The notes: a model not told the origin generated them from the letters alone. 64,000 nt of DNA from Palsa-1392 sp036490335 (GCA_036490335.1 DASXEB010000004.1:186001-250000), one strand, 5' to 3'; counted from the stretch's first letter, positions 19,754 to 28,890 are shown. Made by a program: numbers and translations.

Positions 19754-19797
19754 GAAAAAACCTAGCAAGAGCGCGCGCGTGGAGCAATTCGCGATGC

Positions 19798-20478
19798 CTA
19801 ACGTTGGCCGAAAATCGCCGTGCCGACGCGAACGAGGGTCGCGCCTTCTTCGATCGCGACGCCGAAATCTCCACTCATCCCCATCGAGAGATGCGCCAAT
19901 TGTAGATGATAACGAGTCTGCAATTCGTCGCGCAGTTCGCGCAGGCTTCGGAAATAACGGCGCGAGTTTTCCGCGTCGGGCGCGAGCGGCGGGATCGTCA
20001 TCAGGCCTTCGATCGTGAGTCTGCCTAACGACAACAGGGCCTCGAAATCGCGCCGCAACGCTTCAGGCGCGAAGCCGTGTTTGCTCGCTTCGCCCGCCAC
20101 ATTTACCTGCAGCAAAACGCGCGGACGCATCCCGTCTTCATCGGCCGTCCGCTGCATTTCTCCGACGAGCGCGAGCGAGTCGATGCCATGAAATAATTCG
20201 AAGAGCGGAAGCGCGGGACGGATTTTATTTTTTTGCAGGCTGCCGACGAAATGCCAGCGCAGGCGCGAGGGCAGCTCCGGAATTTTGACGCGCGCTTCCT
20301 GCACCCGGCTCTCTCCGAAAAGCCGCTGGCCGGCCTCGGCGGCGGCGCGGATTTTTTCGGCGTCCTGTTTTTTCGAAATCGCGACAAGCTCGATCTCGTT
20401 AGGCGAACGGCCAGCCCGGGCGGCGGCGGCGGCGATTTTTTCGCGCACCCGCTCGAGATTCTCGGCGACCGGTTCCAT
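19798..20478 (-). CDS. yggS: YggS/PLPBP pyridoxal-phosphate homeostasis protein
   Basis: A 226-residue single-domain alanine-racemase-fold protein. Lys36 in LVAISKKQ is the PLP-binding lysine; HFVGSLQKNK, LLQVNVAGEASKHGF and LSMGMSGDFGVAIEEGATLVRVGTAIFG are family hallmarks. It buffers intracellular PLP. The start overlaps the TGA of the upstream DUF72 gene by one base, indicating coupling. The stop TAG lies in a near-motif (CCTAACGT on the plus strand), and a motif at 20396 encodes SPNE. Confidence 0.93.
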   Translation of the reverse strand: MEPVAENLERVREKIAAAAARAGRSPNEIELVAISKKQDAEKIRAAAEAGQRLFGESRVQEARVKIPELPSRLRWHFVGSLQKNKIRPALPLFELFHGIDSLALVGEMQRTADEDGMRPRVLLQVNVAGEASKHGFAPEALRRDFEALLSLGRLTIEGLMTIPPLAPDAENSRRYFRSLRELRDELQTRYHLQLAHLSMGMSGDFGVAIEEGATLVRVGTAIFGQR

Positions 20479-21176
20479 CAGCCTAACGAGCGCACCATCT
20501 CCTGCGCGAGCTTTGGTCCGATGCCGCTTTCTTCGTGCTTGAAATAGATGAACGCTTCCTGCCAGCGGCCGCTTTGTTGCCTAACGAACTCGGCCCAGCG
20601 CTCGACGTCGGCCGAGGTGTAATCTGCGCGGCGCAAACGCAGGTAGCCGTAATCGGCCGTGATCGCGGTTGGCGCCGGCAGCTTCTCCGTGTCGGCGAGG
20701 CAGAGCGCGAGATTCTGCGCGCGCAGGAGATCGAAGATCTCATCGTCGAGCCAGGAGGCGTGGCGAAATTCAAACGCCGCGCGGATCGTCGGCAGCTCGC
20801 GCAGAAAATCGCCGAGCCGCTGTGCGTCTTTCTTGAAGTTGGGCGGAAGCTGAAAAAGAATCGGGCCGAGTCGCGCGCCGAGCTGCGCGGCGACGCGGCA
20901 GAAGTAGCCGAGGTTGTCCGCGCAATCGCGCAGCTTGGCGAAGTGGGTGATTTTTTGCGGCGCCTTGAGCGCGAAGCGAAAATTTTCCGGGGTGAGCGCT
21001 TTCCAGTTCTCGATCGTTTTTTCGGAAGGAATGCGATGGAAAGTGTAATTGATCTCGGTCGTCGTCAGGCGCTCGGCGAAAAACGGCAGCATCTTCGCCG
21101 CCGGCAAATCCTCCGGGTAAAAGGTGCCTTTCCATTCCGCGTATTGGAATCCGGAAGTGCCGATCCAGGTTTTCAT
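20478..21176 (-). CDS. DUF72 (YecE-like) protein
   Basis: A 232-residue TIM-barrel-like protein with the DUF72 pattern: WIGTSGFQYAEWKGTFYPE, TTTEINYTFHRIPSEKTIENW, FRFALKAPQKITH, GPILFQLPPNF, AFEFRHASWLDDEIF and YIYFKHE-like ending (FIYFKHEE). Function unknown. The start at 21176 is chosen at MKTWIGTSG; the frame continues upstream without family similarity. It is translationally coupled to yggS. The C-terminus SLG plus stop is written over a motif (20482). Confidence 0.9.
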   Translation of the reverse strand: MKTWIGTSGFQYAEWKGTFYPEDLPAAKMLPFFAERLTTTEINYTFHRIPSEKTIENWKALTPENFRFALKAPQKITHFAKLRDCADNLGYFCRVAAQLGARLGPILFQLPPNFKKDAQRLGDFLRELPTIRAAFEFRHASWLDDEIFDLLRAQNLALCLADTEKLPAPTAITADYGYLRLRRADYTSADVERWAEFVRQQSGRWQEAFIYFKHEESGIGPKLAQEMVRSLG

Positions 21177-21231
21177 CGATTGGTGCCCGATCATCCGTCG
21201 GAGCGGAGGCGCTGACAAATTCGGGCGTTCG

Positions 21232-22395
21232 TTAGGCAACTTCGCCCGCGGCATGGCCGCTCGCCCAGGCCCACTGAAAATTGTAACCGCCGAGCCAGCC
21301 GGTCACGTCGACGACTTCGCCGATAAAATACAGACCCGGCACGCGCCGCGCCTCCATCGTTTTCGACGAAAGCTCGGCCGTGTCCACGCCGCCCACCGTG
21401 ACCTCGGCTTTCGGATAACCTTCGGTGTCGTCAGGCCAAACCGGCCAGTGATGGATGAGGCGCGCGAATTCCGCGATCTGCGCGGTCGGTGTTTGCGCGA
21501 GCGCTTTCGGCGGCGCGAAACGAGACGACCACGCGGCCGCAAATCGTGCCGGCCATTCGCGGGCGAGCAAGTCCTCCGCGGTGCAGTGGGAGTCGCGTTG
21601 CGCCAACAGCCAATCGACGCCGGGCCGTTGCGGCAACAGATCGAGCTCGAGCGCTTCGCCTTTGCGCCAAAAAGAAGAGGCCTGCAAAATCGCCGGTCCG
21701 CTCAAACCGCGATGTGTAAACAGCATCGCCTCTTCGAAGGGAACGCCGCCGGCTCGCGCGATGACAGGAAGCGAGACGCCGCTCAATTCCGCAAAATGAT
21801 TCGGCTCCGGAATGGTGAAGGGAACAAGGCCGGGGCGCGTCGTCGTCAGGCTCAGACCGAATTGCTCCGCGATCCGATAACCGAAATCCGAAGCGCCCAA
21901 TTTGGGGAAGGACAATCCGCCAGTTGCGATGACGAGCGACGCGCAACGCAGTTCGCCGACATTCGTGCCTAACGAAAAGCATTCGCGCTTTTCGACCGAT
22001 TGCACGCTGCAGCCGCAGCGCACGTCCACTTCCGCGATGGCGCATTCCGCCAGGAGCATGTCGATGATCTGCCGCGAGCTGAGGTCGCAGAATAACTGGC
22101 CGAGTTTTTTCTCGTGAAAGCCGATGCGATGTTTTTCGACCAGCGCGACGAAATCGTCAGGCGTGTAACGTGCAAGCGCTGACGTGCAGAAGCGCGGATT
22201 GCGCGAAAGATAGTTTTCCGGCGCGGCGCCGGTGTTGGTGAAATTGCAGCGGCCGCCGCCCGAGATCGCGATCTTCAGCCCGACGCGCTGATTATGCTCG
22301 AGCAGCGCGACGCGCCGTCCGCGCCGGCCGGCGGTGAACGCGCAAAGGAGGCCAGCCGCGCCGCCGCCGATGACAATGACATCGTAATCTTGCAA
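21232..22395 (-). CDS. BaiN/HI0933-type flavoprotein (NAD(P)/FAD-dependent oxidoreductase)
   Basis: A 387-residue flavoprotein. The Rossmann motif VIVIGGGAAGLLCA is at residues 6-19, followed by the family signature KIAISGGGRCNFTNT (about 41-55); later come LVIATGGLSFPKLGASDFGY and the C-terminal GLYFIGEVVDVTGWLGGYNFQWAWASG. The family includes a bile-acid reductase and several proteins of unknown substrate. The stop TAA is in GCCTAACGA (21229-21236), and 21968 is another motif. Confidence 0.92.
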   Translation of the reverse strand: MQDYDVIVIGGGAAGLLCAFTAGRRGRRVALLEHNQRVGLKIAISGGGRCNFTNTGAAPENYLSRNPRFCTSALARYTPDDFVALVEKHRIGFHEKKLGQLFCDLSSRQIIDMLLAECAIAEVDVRCGCSVQSVEKRECFSLGTNVGELRCASLVIATGGLSFPKLGASDFGYRIAEQFGLSLTTTRPGLVPFTIPEPNHFAELSGVSLPVIARAGGVPFEEAMLFTHRGLSGPAILQASSFWRKGEALELDLLPQRPGVDWLLAQRDSHCTAEDLLAREWPARFAAAWSSRFAPPKALAQTPTAQIAEFARLIHHWPVWPDDTEGYPKAEVTVGGVDTAELSSKTMEARRVPGLYFIGEVVDVTGWLGGYNFQWAWASGHAAGEVA

Positions 22396-22441
22396 TCAGA
22401 TTGTCACCCCATGCACGGGAACACCCTAACGACGCCATCCC

Positions 22442-22480
22442 GAAAAACAAAAGCTCCGCTCAACCCTGAGCGGAGCTTTC
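22442..22480 (-). terminator. Intrinsic terminator of the PEP-CTERM gene
   Basis: An 11-bp perfect stem (AAGCTCCGCTC / GAGCGGAGCTT) at 22451-22461 and 22468-22478, with a T-rich tract on the minus strand (TTTTGTTTTTCG) after the second arm. It lies 25 bp after the stop of the gene at 22503. Confidence 0.85.
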
Positions 22481-22502
22481 GAAGCTTCCCTGAAAATGAT
22501 TT

Positions 22503-23249
22503 CTACCGGGCCGTGCGTCGGCGCTGCACCGCAAGCAAAAGGCCGAGGCCACCGACGATGAAGAGAGCAGCGCTGGCCGGTTCCGGAACAACAGTGGTAG
22601 AGAGCTGCCATCCGAAGTTGGCAGGAGGATTGGCACCGAAAGGCGAACTATAAATCGTTCCTGCCGGATTGGAGCCAGTCGGACCCAGGCCGGTGGAATA
22701 GAAAAGCTCGTCCTGGCTAGTGCCCACAGTCGGCGGGTTGAAAAGACCCTGACCAAATTTATTGAGGATGGGGGAACTCTGGCCAGTGCTAGTCGAAAAG
22801 AATATGCCCGCCCAAATAGTGCCGTCCGTGGGCAAGGTAAAATATTGGAGCGGAGTCAGGGTCGCTGTCACTACCGTCACGCTGTTTGTTGCCAGGCTAA
22901 TTGGATTGAAGGTAAAGCTTGCGAGGAGCGTCCCTGGGCCGCCGCCTGTGCCGTTACTGTCGTAAAACAGAACGTTCGCCATAATCCCCTGCGTCGTTGT
23001 ATTCGAGTTCGAAAGAGAAAACTCGAAACTGGTCACCGGGGCTAACGCAAGCAACGGATTATAGGTGAGATCATCAGCGACCAGATATGTGTTCTTATTC
23101 CCCGTTGTCGCGCCCGCATTGGAAAACGAGAATCCCGTAAAATTTTCCGTATTGTCGTAGATGGTGACCTGCGCTTTTCCGCTAGGGACAACGGCAGCCG
23201 AACCCAAAATTGCGGTGGCGAGGATGACGAGAGTATTGCGTATTTTCAT
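22503..23249 (-). CDS. PEP-CTERM sorting-domain exported protein
   Basis: A 248-residue exported protein: signal peptide ending about residue 26 (VPSGKAQ), a Ser/Thr/Asn/Gly-rich beta body, and a C-terminal sorting signal with VPEPAS, a hydrophobic helix and RRRTAR. Such proteins are processed by an exosortase and often become surface or exopolysaccharide-associated; no exosortase is seen in this window. The region upstream (23250-23516) has AT-rich stretches suitable for a promoter, and the ATG is preceded by no Shine-Dalgarno. Confidence 0.9.
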   Translation of the reverse strand: MKIRNTLVILATAILGSAAVVPSGKAQVTIYDNTENFTGFSFSNAGATTGNKNTYLVADDLTYNPLLALAPVTSFEFSLSNSNTTTQGIMANVLFYDSNGTGGGPGTLLASFTFNPISLATNSVTVVTATLTPLQYFTLPTDGTIWAGIFFSTSTGQSSPILNKFGQGLFNPPTVGTSQDELFYSTGLGPTGSNPAGTIYSSPFGANPPANFGWQLSTTVVPEPASAALFIVGGLGLLLAVQRRRTAR

Positions 23250-23516
23250 AGGAGTTTTCCGAGGTGGTTACTTTTGTCTTTTTGTTTAACTGCGCGTGCT
23301 TTTTTGCAAATTCCGGCACCACCGTCAAGCCTTTTTTAAATTTTTTGCGTTCCGAGTTGGAAGGGGAAACAAAGAGGAACCTTACCTGGTGGCAAACCAA
23401 GTTTGATGGCGGGCCAAGTCGAGCCCTCGCCTAACGAATCAGTTTTTGCTCGCGTATTTTTTTTGCGCGGATTCCTTTTTTCTGCGAAGGAATTGCGCGA
23501 AGAAGGTTCGTAAAAC

Positions 23517-23589
<73 letters not shown>

Positions 23590-23718
23590 AATTCCCGTTC
23601 CACCCGGCCGTCGCTCGCCTAACGAATCGGCCTAACCATGCCTAACGAATAGCTGTTCCGGCGCGGAGGAAGCATGATGCGGCGCTCTTTAGGGCGCCCG
23701 CCGCGTCACCGGATCGCT

Positions 23719-24315
23719 TCACTCCGACGCGCCCATGCTCCCGCCGCGGGCGCGCGCCTGGAAAGTGTAAAGCTGGCCCGAGGCGAGGCCGTTGAAGATG
23801 AGGTGGCGCGAGTCGCCGCTGAAAAGGCTCGGCAACCAATCCGTCGTCCCCTGCAACTGCGCGCGGCCTTCATACAGACTCGTGTTTGGAATTGGCGGCT
23901 TGACCGCGCCGATCACCTGTCCGTCCATCTGCCCCGCCTTGACTTCGAAAGTGGCGGGTTTGGGGAGCGGTTCGCGGCGACGCTCCTGGCTGGCGGCTTT
24001 GAAGCCGGAGCTGAGCAAGGTCGCCAAGTCCTGATCGCAGGCGTTTTGAACGTAGCCCGCGAGGAGATAGAGAAGAGCGATCAACGCGTTGCGCAGCGCG
24101 TTTTTGTTTGCCGTATCCATCTGGCCGCCGTGCTTTGCGATGGGCAGCGAGGTGGAGAAGGCGAGGAGCGCGGCGGCCAGCATGGCCAGGGTCGCGTTTG
24201 ATGGGAGAGTGGGATACTTCGGGTTACCGTCCAGGCCGGTATCGACCCCCTCGGTGAATGTGATCAGCTCCGCGTCGGGCAATGAGGCGAAGCCGTAGGA
24301 GACATGTAAACGCAT
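23719..24315 (-). CDS. Hypothetical protein, possibly truncated by a nonsense change
   Basis: A 198-residue protein I recognise only as a soil-Verrucomicrobia-type family. The N-terminal half is helical (LPSNATLAMLAAALLAFSTSL, ALRNALIALLYLLAGYVQNAC); the C-terminal half resembles a fibronectin type III-like strand set ending LASGQLYTFQARARGGSMG. The frame stops at TGA 23719-23721, but directly afterwards reads SDPVTRRAP and TAA (23689). Such domains commonly end in Trp-Ser-Asp-Pro, so TGG to TGA is suspected and would remove ten residues. Upstream of the start lies the 21-bp array. Confidence 0.6.
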   Translation of the reverse strand: MRLHVSYGFASLPDAELITFTEGVDTGLDGNPKYPTLPSNATLAMLAAALLAFSTSLPIAKHGGQMDTANKNALRNALIALLYLLAGYVQNACDQDLATLLSSGFKAASQERRREPLPKPATFEVKAGQMDGQVIGAVKPPIPNTSLYEGRAQLQGTTDWLPSLFSGDSRHLIFNGLASGQLYTFQARARGGSMGASE

Positions 24316-24536
24316 GGGTTTTCCTTTCGGTGTTTGGGTTTGGGGCGTTGGGGTTCGTAGGTGGACCTCTACGCTTTGTTCTCGGAGTTAACGTGGGATT
24401 GTGCGTTGCTGGCAAGGAAAAAATTCGGCTGCTTGCGGTCCTCCCTGTCGGTAAATTGTTCGAGACACGTCTTCGTCTCTCGAGACGTCGGTTTTCCAGC
24501 CGGAAAACGGTCCCTCATTTTCAGAAACCCGGCTTC

Positions 24537-24976
24537 GTTTGTCAGGGGACGAACCCTGGTTTGCCACAAACGAAGCTTCGTTTTCGGCGAACGAGACCCG
24601 GTTTGTCGCAAACGAGGGCTCAGTCACGGCAGCGGAGCCTGGTTCGTCGCAAACCAAGCCTGGTTTGCGACCGACGAGGGTTAGTTTGCCGCAACCGAAG
24701 CTTGGTTTGCCGCAAACCAAGGCTAGTGCGCCCAGACCAAGCCTCGTCGATCGATAACGAGGGCTCGTTGGCGGCAAACCAAGGCTCATTGGCGGCAAAC
24801 CAAGGCTCGTTTGTTCCAAACCAGGCTTCGTTTACGGGAAAGCAGCCTTCGTCGGTCGCGGTCGAACCTTCACCGGTCCCCAACCAAGCCCGGTTTGCGC
24901 CAAATCAAGCTTCCTTCGCGACGAACCAAGCTCCGTTTTTGGCGAAGGCGACCTCGGTCGATGAAATCGCGATCTC
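24537..24976. repeat. Degenerate 21-bp tandem array A
   Basis: About twenty consecutive units, nearly all exactly 21 bp (two of 20 bp), from 24559 to 24976, with looser units before that. The approximate unit is GTTTGCCGCAAACCAAGG plus about three bases ending in TC or TG. The GTTTG-CCG-CAAAC part is a dyad. Neighbouring units differ at many positions while unit length is kept. As 21 is a multiple of three, several frames are open across it and give peptides with 7-residue periods such as GSLAANQ; this looks like a by-product rather than a gene. It lies between the 198-residue protein start and the nadE 3' end. Confidence 0.88.
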
Positions 24977-25024
24977 GTTTCTCGCCGGCTGAGTTTGGCT
25001 TTTGCCTTTGAGCGATCCGAGGAG

Positions 25025-26710
25025 CTACGAACGTCCCTGTTTGGTCGGAGACGGGCACGGCTCGTCAGGCAAGAGCGGATCGACCCCGGCATACTGCTGC
25101 GCGATCGGCATCCGGCGGCCGCGGCCAAAGGCGCGGCTCGTCACCTTGATCCCGGGCGCGGCCTGGGCGCGTTTGTATTCGTTCAGATCGACCCGGCGTA
25201 TCACCCAGCGGACCGTTTTTTCGTCGAAACCGCGGCTCGCGATCTCGCCCGCGCCGAGATTTTCCTCGACGTAAAGCTGGAGAATTTCATCGAGCACTTC
25301 GTAAGGCGGGAGCGAATCCTGATCGACCTGGCCCGGTTTCAATTCCGCGCTCGGCACTTTCGCAATGCTCGCGCGCGGGATGATTTCGCGCTCGCGATTG
25401 ATCCAGCGCGCGAGTGGGTAAACGAGCGTCTTCGGCACGTCGCTGATGACGGCGAGGCCGCCGGCCATGTCGCCATATATAGTACAATAGCCGACCGCAA
25501 GCTCGCTCTTGTTGCCGGTCGTGAGCAGCAAATGGCCAAACTTGTTCGAGAGCGACATCATGATCATGCCGCGGAGGCGCGACTGCATGTTTTCCTCCGT
25601 CGTGTCTTCGGGCAGGCCGGCGAAAATTTTCGTGAACTGCGCCTTGAAGGCCGCGAAGGCGTCGCCAATCGGGATCTCGAGAGATTTGATGCCGAGATTG
25701 CGCGCGAGGGCGAAGGCGTCGTCGATGCTCCCGCGCGACGAATACGGACTCGGCATCGCGACGCCGACCACGTTCTCCGCGCCTAACGAGTGGACCGCGA
25801 TCGCGGCCGCGACCGCGGAATCGATCCCGCCGCTCAGGCCGAGGACGGCGGATTTGAAATTGCATTTCGCGAGATAATCGCGCACGCCTAACGAAAGCGC
25901 GGCGTGCAGCTCGGCCATGTTGTCGTTAGGCCGCGGCGCGACCGCATTCGTCGCGTCGGTTTCGACGATCGCTTCCGCGGCTTCGAACGATGGCAACTGC
26001 GCGATCAAATCGCCGCGGCGATTGAACGCGATCGAGCCGCCATCGAAAACCAGCTCGTCATTTCCGCCGACGACGTTGCAATAAACAATCGGCCGCTCGT
26101 AGGTCCGCGCGAGCGCGCCGATCATCTCGCGCCGGTTCGCGATTTTCCCGAGGGTGAAGGGCGACGCGCTCAGGTTGACGATGATCTCGGCGCCTTTCTC
26201 GGCGAGGCCGCGGACGATTTCCACCTCGTAAAGCGGACGCGGCAGATAATTCTGCGTCCAGATGTCTTCGCAAATCGTGACCCCGACGCGGCGGCCGGCG
26301 ATGCTGAAAATTTCCCCGCCGCAACCGGCCTCGAAGTAGCGGTCCTCATCGAAAACATCGTAGGTCGGGAGCAGCGTCTTGAAACTTTTCCGCAACGGCC
26401 GGCCGCGCTCGAGCAGGGCGGCGGCATTGAAAAACGGTTTGCCGCTTCCCTCGTTGCGATCGACGAAACCAACGAGCAACGGGACGTCGCCGATGCATTC
26501 GTGGAGGCGCGCCACGATCTCGAGATTCTGCGGAACGAAGGCTGATTTGAAGACGAGATCCTGCGGCGGATAACCGGTCGTGGCCAGCTCGGGCGCGAGG
26601 ACGAGTTCCGCGCCTAACGATGACAATCGGCGGTAAGCGGCGAGGATTTTTTCAAAATTGCCGCGCAGATCTCCAACCGTCGGGTTGATCTGCGCCAGGC
26701 CGATCCTCAT
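25025..26710 (-). CDS. nadE: Glutamine-dependent NAD+ synthetase
   Basis: A 561-residue two-domain enzyme that amidates nicotinic acid adenine dinucleotide to NAD+. The N-terminal nitrilase-type glutaminase has Glu41 (APELATTGYPP), Lys111 (FKTLLPTYDVFDE) and Cys147 (VTICEDIW). The C-terminal synthetase has the P-loop SGGIDS at 293-298 and TGNKSELAVGYCTIYGD. The start at 26710 gives MRIGLAQINPTVGD; the open frame beyond it is not family-like. Motif copies at 25792, 25887, 25923 and 26613 are in frame, read as SLG or PND. Confidence 0.95.
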   Translation of the reverse strand: MRIGLAQINPTVGDLRGNFEKILAAYRRLSSLGAELVLAPELATTGYPPQDLVFKSAFVPQNLEIVARLHECIGDVPLLVGFVDRNEGSGKPFFNAAALLERGRPLRKSFKTLLPTYDVFDEDRYFEAGCGGEIFSIAGRRVGVTICEDIWTQNYLPRPLYEVEIVRGLAEKGAEIIVNLSASPFTLGKIANRREMIGALARTYERPIVYCNVVGGNDELVFDGGSIAFNRRGDLIAQLPSFEAAEAIVETDATNAVAPRPNDNMAELHAALSLGVRDYLAKCNFKSAVLGLSGGIDSAVAAAIAVHSLGAENVVGVAMPSPYSSRGSIDDAFALARNLGIKSLEIPIGDAFAAFKAQFTKIFAGLPEDTTEENMQSRLRGMIMMSLSNKFGHLLLTTGNKSELAVGYCTIYGDMAGGLAVISDVPKTLVYPLARWINREREIIPRASIAKVPSAELKPGQVDQDSLPPYEVLDEILQLYVEENLGAGEIASRGFDEKTVRWVIRRVDLNEYKRAQAAPGIKVTSRAFGRGRRMPIAQQYAGVDPLLPDEPCPSPTKQGRS

Positions 26711-26751
26711 GCTACCTGAGGTTAGCCCGCGCAAAGCGTTTCGCCAGTTCG

Positions 26752-26904
26752 TTAGTGCTGGAGCGAGATGTCGGTCTTGCGATAATCGCCATTGAGCGCG
26801 TCGTCCGCGCCTTCGACGAAAACTTTGCCCCACTGAATCAGGCAAGCCGCGAAAAATGCCGCGATCATGCAGAGGAGAACTTTTTGGATGAAGGTCGAGC
26901 GCAC
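26752..26904 (-). CDS. Small membrane protein (50 aa), candidate
   Basis: A frame starting with GTG at 26904 encodes 50 residues: a short basic N-terminus, one membrane segment (VLLCMIAAFFAACLIQW) and a polar tail (GDYRKTDISLQH). The stop TAA lies in a motif variant (CACTAACGA). It sits 41 bp upstream of nadE on the same strand, so it could be cotranscribed. The order of hydrophobic and polar parts looks natural, but without homologues the call is tentative. Confidence 0.42.
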   Translation of the reverse strand: MRSTFIQKVLLCMIAAFFAACLIQWGKVFVEGADDALNGDYRKTDISLQH

Positions 26905-26973
26905 ACCATTTCAAGAGCAGGAGCGATGCCAGCGCGCCGGCGTTTGCCTAACGGATTGCGCGAGCCCGCTACG

Positions 26974-27672
26974 CTACCAAAAGCCCCACTGCTTCGTCGT
27001 CACAATCCAAAGGCCGAGCGCGAGATTGGTCAGTCCGTGGGCAAAGACGCATGAGGCCAGGCTGCGCGTGCGATAGGCGACGAGGTTGTAAAGCGCGCCG
27101 GTGATCAGCGCCGCCGGCCAGTCCGGCATCGAATGCGAGAAGCAAAACGCGAGCGTGACGACGCCAAACGAGAGCCAGGAAAAACTGCCGAAGGGGACCG
27201 CTTCGAAATCGTCCGCGATCAAAAAACGCAGGAGTAATCCGCGCCAGAAAATTTCTTCGACCAGCGGAACGACGACGACGAGACGAAGAAAGCGGAGCGC
27301 GAGCGTGCTCCAGTAAAACGCGGGCTGCGCGCGCAGAAGGTCGGGATTAAACCCGTCGAGCCGGGGCGGAAAACGGAGGAATTGTTGCGGCGAAATCCAA
27401 ACGACAAAAACAAGCAACGCGATCGCGGTCGTGAAGAGGGGATGGCCTAACGAGTGAAACTGGTAGCGCTTCCAAAAGTAAACGAGGAGCCCGCCGCAGA
27501 GCAGAGTTTGGGCGGGATAAATCCAGAATTCCGGCGTCGCGCGCCACGAATGCGCAACCGGATTTTTGAGCAAGCCGTCGATCCCGAGGAGGAGGACAAA
27601 CGTCAGCATCGGCAGCGCGTAGGCCGCGAGCGCGCGCATGCTCGCGGTCGGTCGCGCGCGGGATGCAGACAT
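26974..27672 (-). CDS. CPBP-family intramembrane glutamic protease
   Basis: A 232-residue polytopic protein with the ABI/CPBP motifs VVVPLVEEIFWRGLLLRFL (paired Glu and Arg of the active site), FSHSMPDWPAALITGALYNL and a final FAHGLTNL. The extra N-terminal helices resemble CAAX-protease-related proteins found with exosortase systems, which may be relevant to the nearby PEP-CTERM protein; that link is inference. The motif at 27446 encodes SLG in a loop. Confidence 0.87.
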   Translation of the reverse strand: MSASRARPTASMRALAAYALPMLTFVLLLGIDGLLKNPVAHSWRATPEFWIYPAQTLLCGGLLVYFWKRYQFHSLGHPLFTTAIALLVFVVWISPQQFLRFPPRLDGFNPDLLRAQPAFYWSTLALRFLRLVVVVPLVEEIFWRGLLLRFLIADDFEAVPFGSFSWLSFGVVTLAFCFSHSMPDWPAALITGALYNLVAYRTRSLASCVFAHGLTNLALGLWIVTTKQWGFW

Positions 27673-27747
27673 TCGGCGAGACTACGTTAGGCCGCGCGCG
27701 AAAACCACCGATTGCGCGCAAAGAATGAAAGCGTAAAGCTGGCGACG

Positions 27748-27987
27748 ATGCCCGATCCGACTTCGCAACCGACAGGCGATGCCGAGGCGCTCGCGCGTGC
27801 TCTCGAGCTCGAATTGCAATCCAAACGGGCCGGCTGGCAACGGGCGCGCGCACGTCGCAACCTCTGGCGCGCGCTCAGTCTTTTGTTTTTGCTCCTCGTC
27901 ATCGTCGGCGCGCTCTTCGCCTGGTTGTCTCTCCAGCCGCGAGTGCGGGAACGCGCGGCAAAGCCAGCCGCGGCGTCGACTCGTTAG
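27748..27987 (+). CDS. Small single-pass membrane protein
   Basis: A 79-residue protein: a polar N-terminal helix rich in Ala, Glu and Arg (EALARALELELQSKRAGWQ), one membrane segment (ALSLLFLLLVIVGALFAWLSL) and a short basic tail. No family is recognised. The start at 27748 is preferred over 27712. The stop TAG is in a TCGTTAGT motif variant. Confidence 0.6.
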   Translation: MPDPTSQPTGDAEALARALELELQSKRAGWQRARARRNLWRALSLLFLLLVIVGALFAWLSLQPRVRERAAKPAAASTR

Positions 27988-28080
27988 TCGTCAGGCAATT
28001 TCGCCTGATTGAAAAAGGCCGGCTCCTCATGTCGTTGGGTAACGAACACGAGAAAGTACGATTCTGAGCAACCGCAGCTG

Positions 28081-28890
28081 TTAGTGCGTGTGCGCCTCGC
28101 GGCGGAAAATAAGGTAAGCCGCCGAAAAGCCGGTCACGAAAATCGACTTTTCGCCTGTGGTCGAAAAAACGTCGATGTTGGGTGGATCCGCGACAAAAAG
28201 AGTCCCATCGCGTTGGAAGGCGAGACCCATCGGCTGCGACAGGCCGCTGGCAAACTCGCTCGAAGTCCCGTCAGGCGCGATCTTGTAAATGATGCCGGCG
28301 CCCGCATCCGAAACATACAGATTGCCTAACGTATCGAACTTCACATCGACAGGCTGGATGAAGCCGCTTGCAAAAGTGGTGCCACTGCCATCCGGCGCAT
28401 ATTTCAGGACACTCCCGCTGATGGCATCCGAAGCATAAAGATTGCCCGCGGAATCAAAAGCGAGGCCGCCCGGAGCCACGCCATCAGCAAAACTGGTTAC
28501 GATTCCATCAGGGGTGACCATCGCAATCCCGGGTCGCGTGCCATCATGCGCCACGAAAAGATTGTCCGCGCTATCAAAGAGGAGCGCGGAAGGCTTCTCA
28601 ATCGCCTTGCCGCTCGCGACCCGTTTGAGGCCATGCCTTCCATTCAGCGCATAAACTACGCTGCGGTGAAAATCGGACGCATAAAGAACGCCCGCGCTAT
28701 CAAAAGCAATTCCATCGGCATCATCGACGGTGGCCGCGGTGCGCTCTTCTCCCTTTGGCGAAAAGTAGACGACGACGCCGTCGGTCGGATCTGAGGCATA
28801 CAGTTTCCCCGCGACGCTATTCTCTACGCCAGCGGCGGTGATCAAAGCAGCCGCCACTGCCACGCCTTTCGAGAACGTTCCAATTTTCAT
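28081..28890 (-). CDS. Secreted NHL/SMP-30-like beta-propeller protein
   Basis: A 269-residue protein with a signal peptide (about 1-28) and six or so repeats of about 40 residues of the form GIAFDSAGVLYASD / GLAFDSAGNLYASD / VKFDTLGNLYVSDAGAGIIYKIAPDG, typical of NHL or SMP-30 propellers. Probably an extracytoplasmic binding or lactonase-like protein; no catalytic residues can be assigned. A near motif lies at 28323. Confidence 0.85.
   Translation of the reverse strand: MKIGTFSKGVAVAAALITAAGVENSVAGKLYASDPTDGVVVYFSPKGEERTAATVDDADGIAFDSAGVLYASDFHRSVVYALNGRHGLKRVASGKAIEKPSALLFDSADNLFVAHDGTRPGIAMVTPDGIVTSFADGVAPGGLAFDSAGNLYASDAISGSVLKYAPDGSGTTFASGFIQPVDVKFDTLGNLYVSDAGAGIIYKIAPDGTSSEFASGLSQPMGLAFQRDGTLFVADPPNIDVFSTTGEKSIFVTGFSAAYLIFRREAHTH

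Noticed and set aside
24282..24992. 236-codon plus-strand frame with repeats such as GSLAANQ
   Set aside because: Open frames exist in several phases and both strands because the DNA period is a multiple of three; no start context or conserved N-terminus supports translation.
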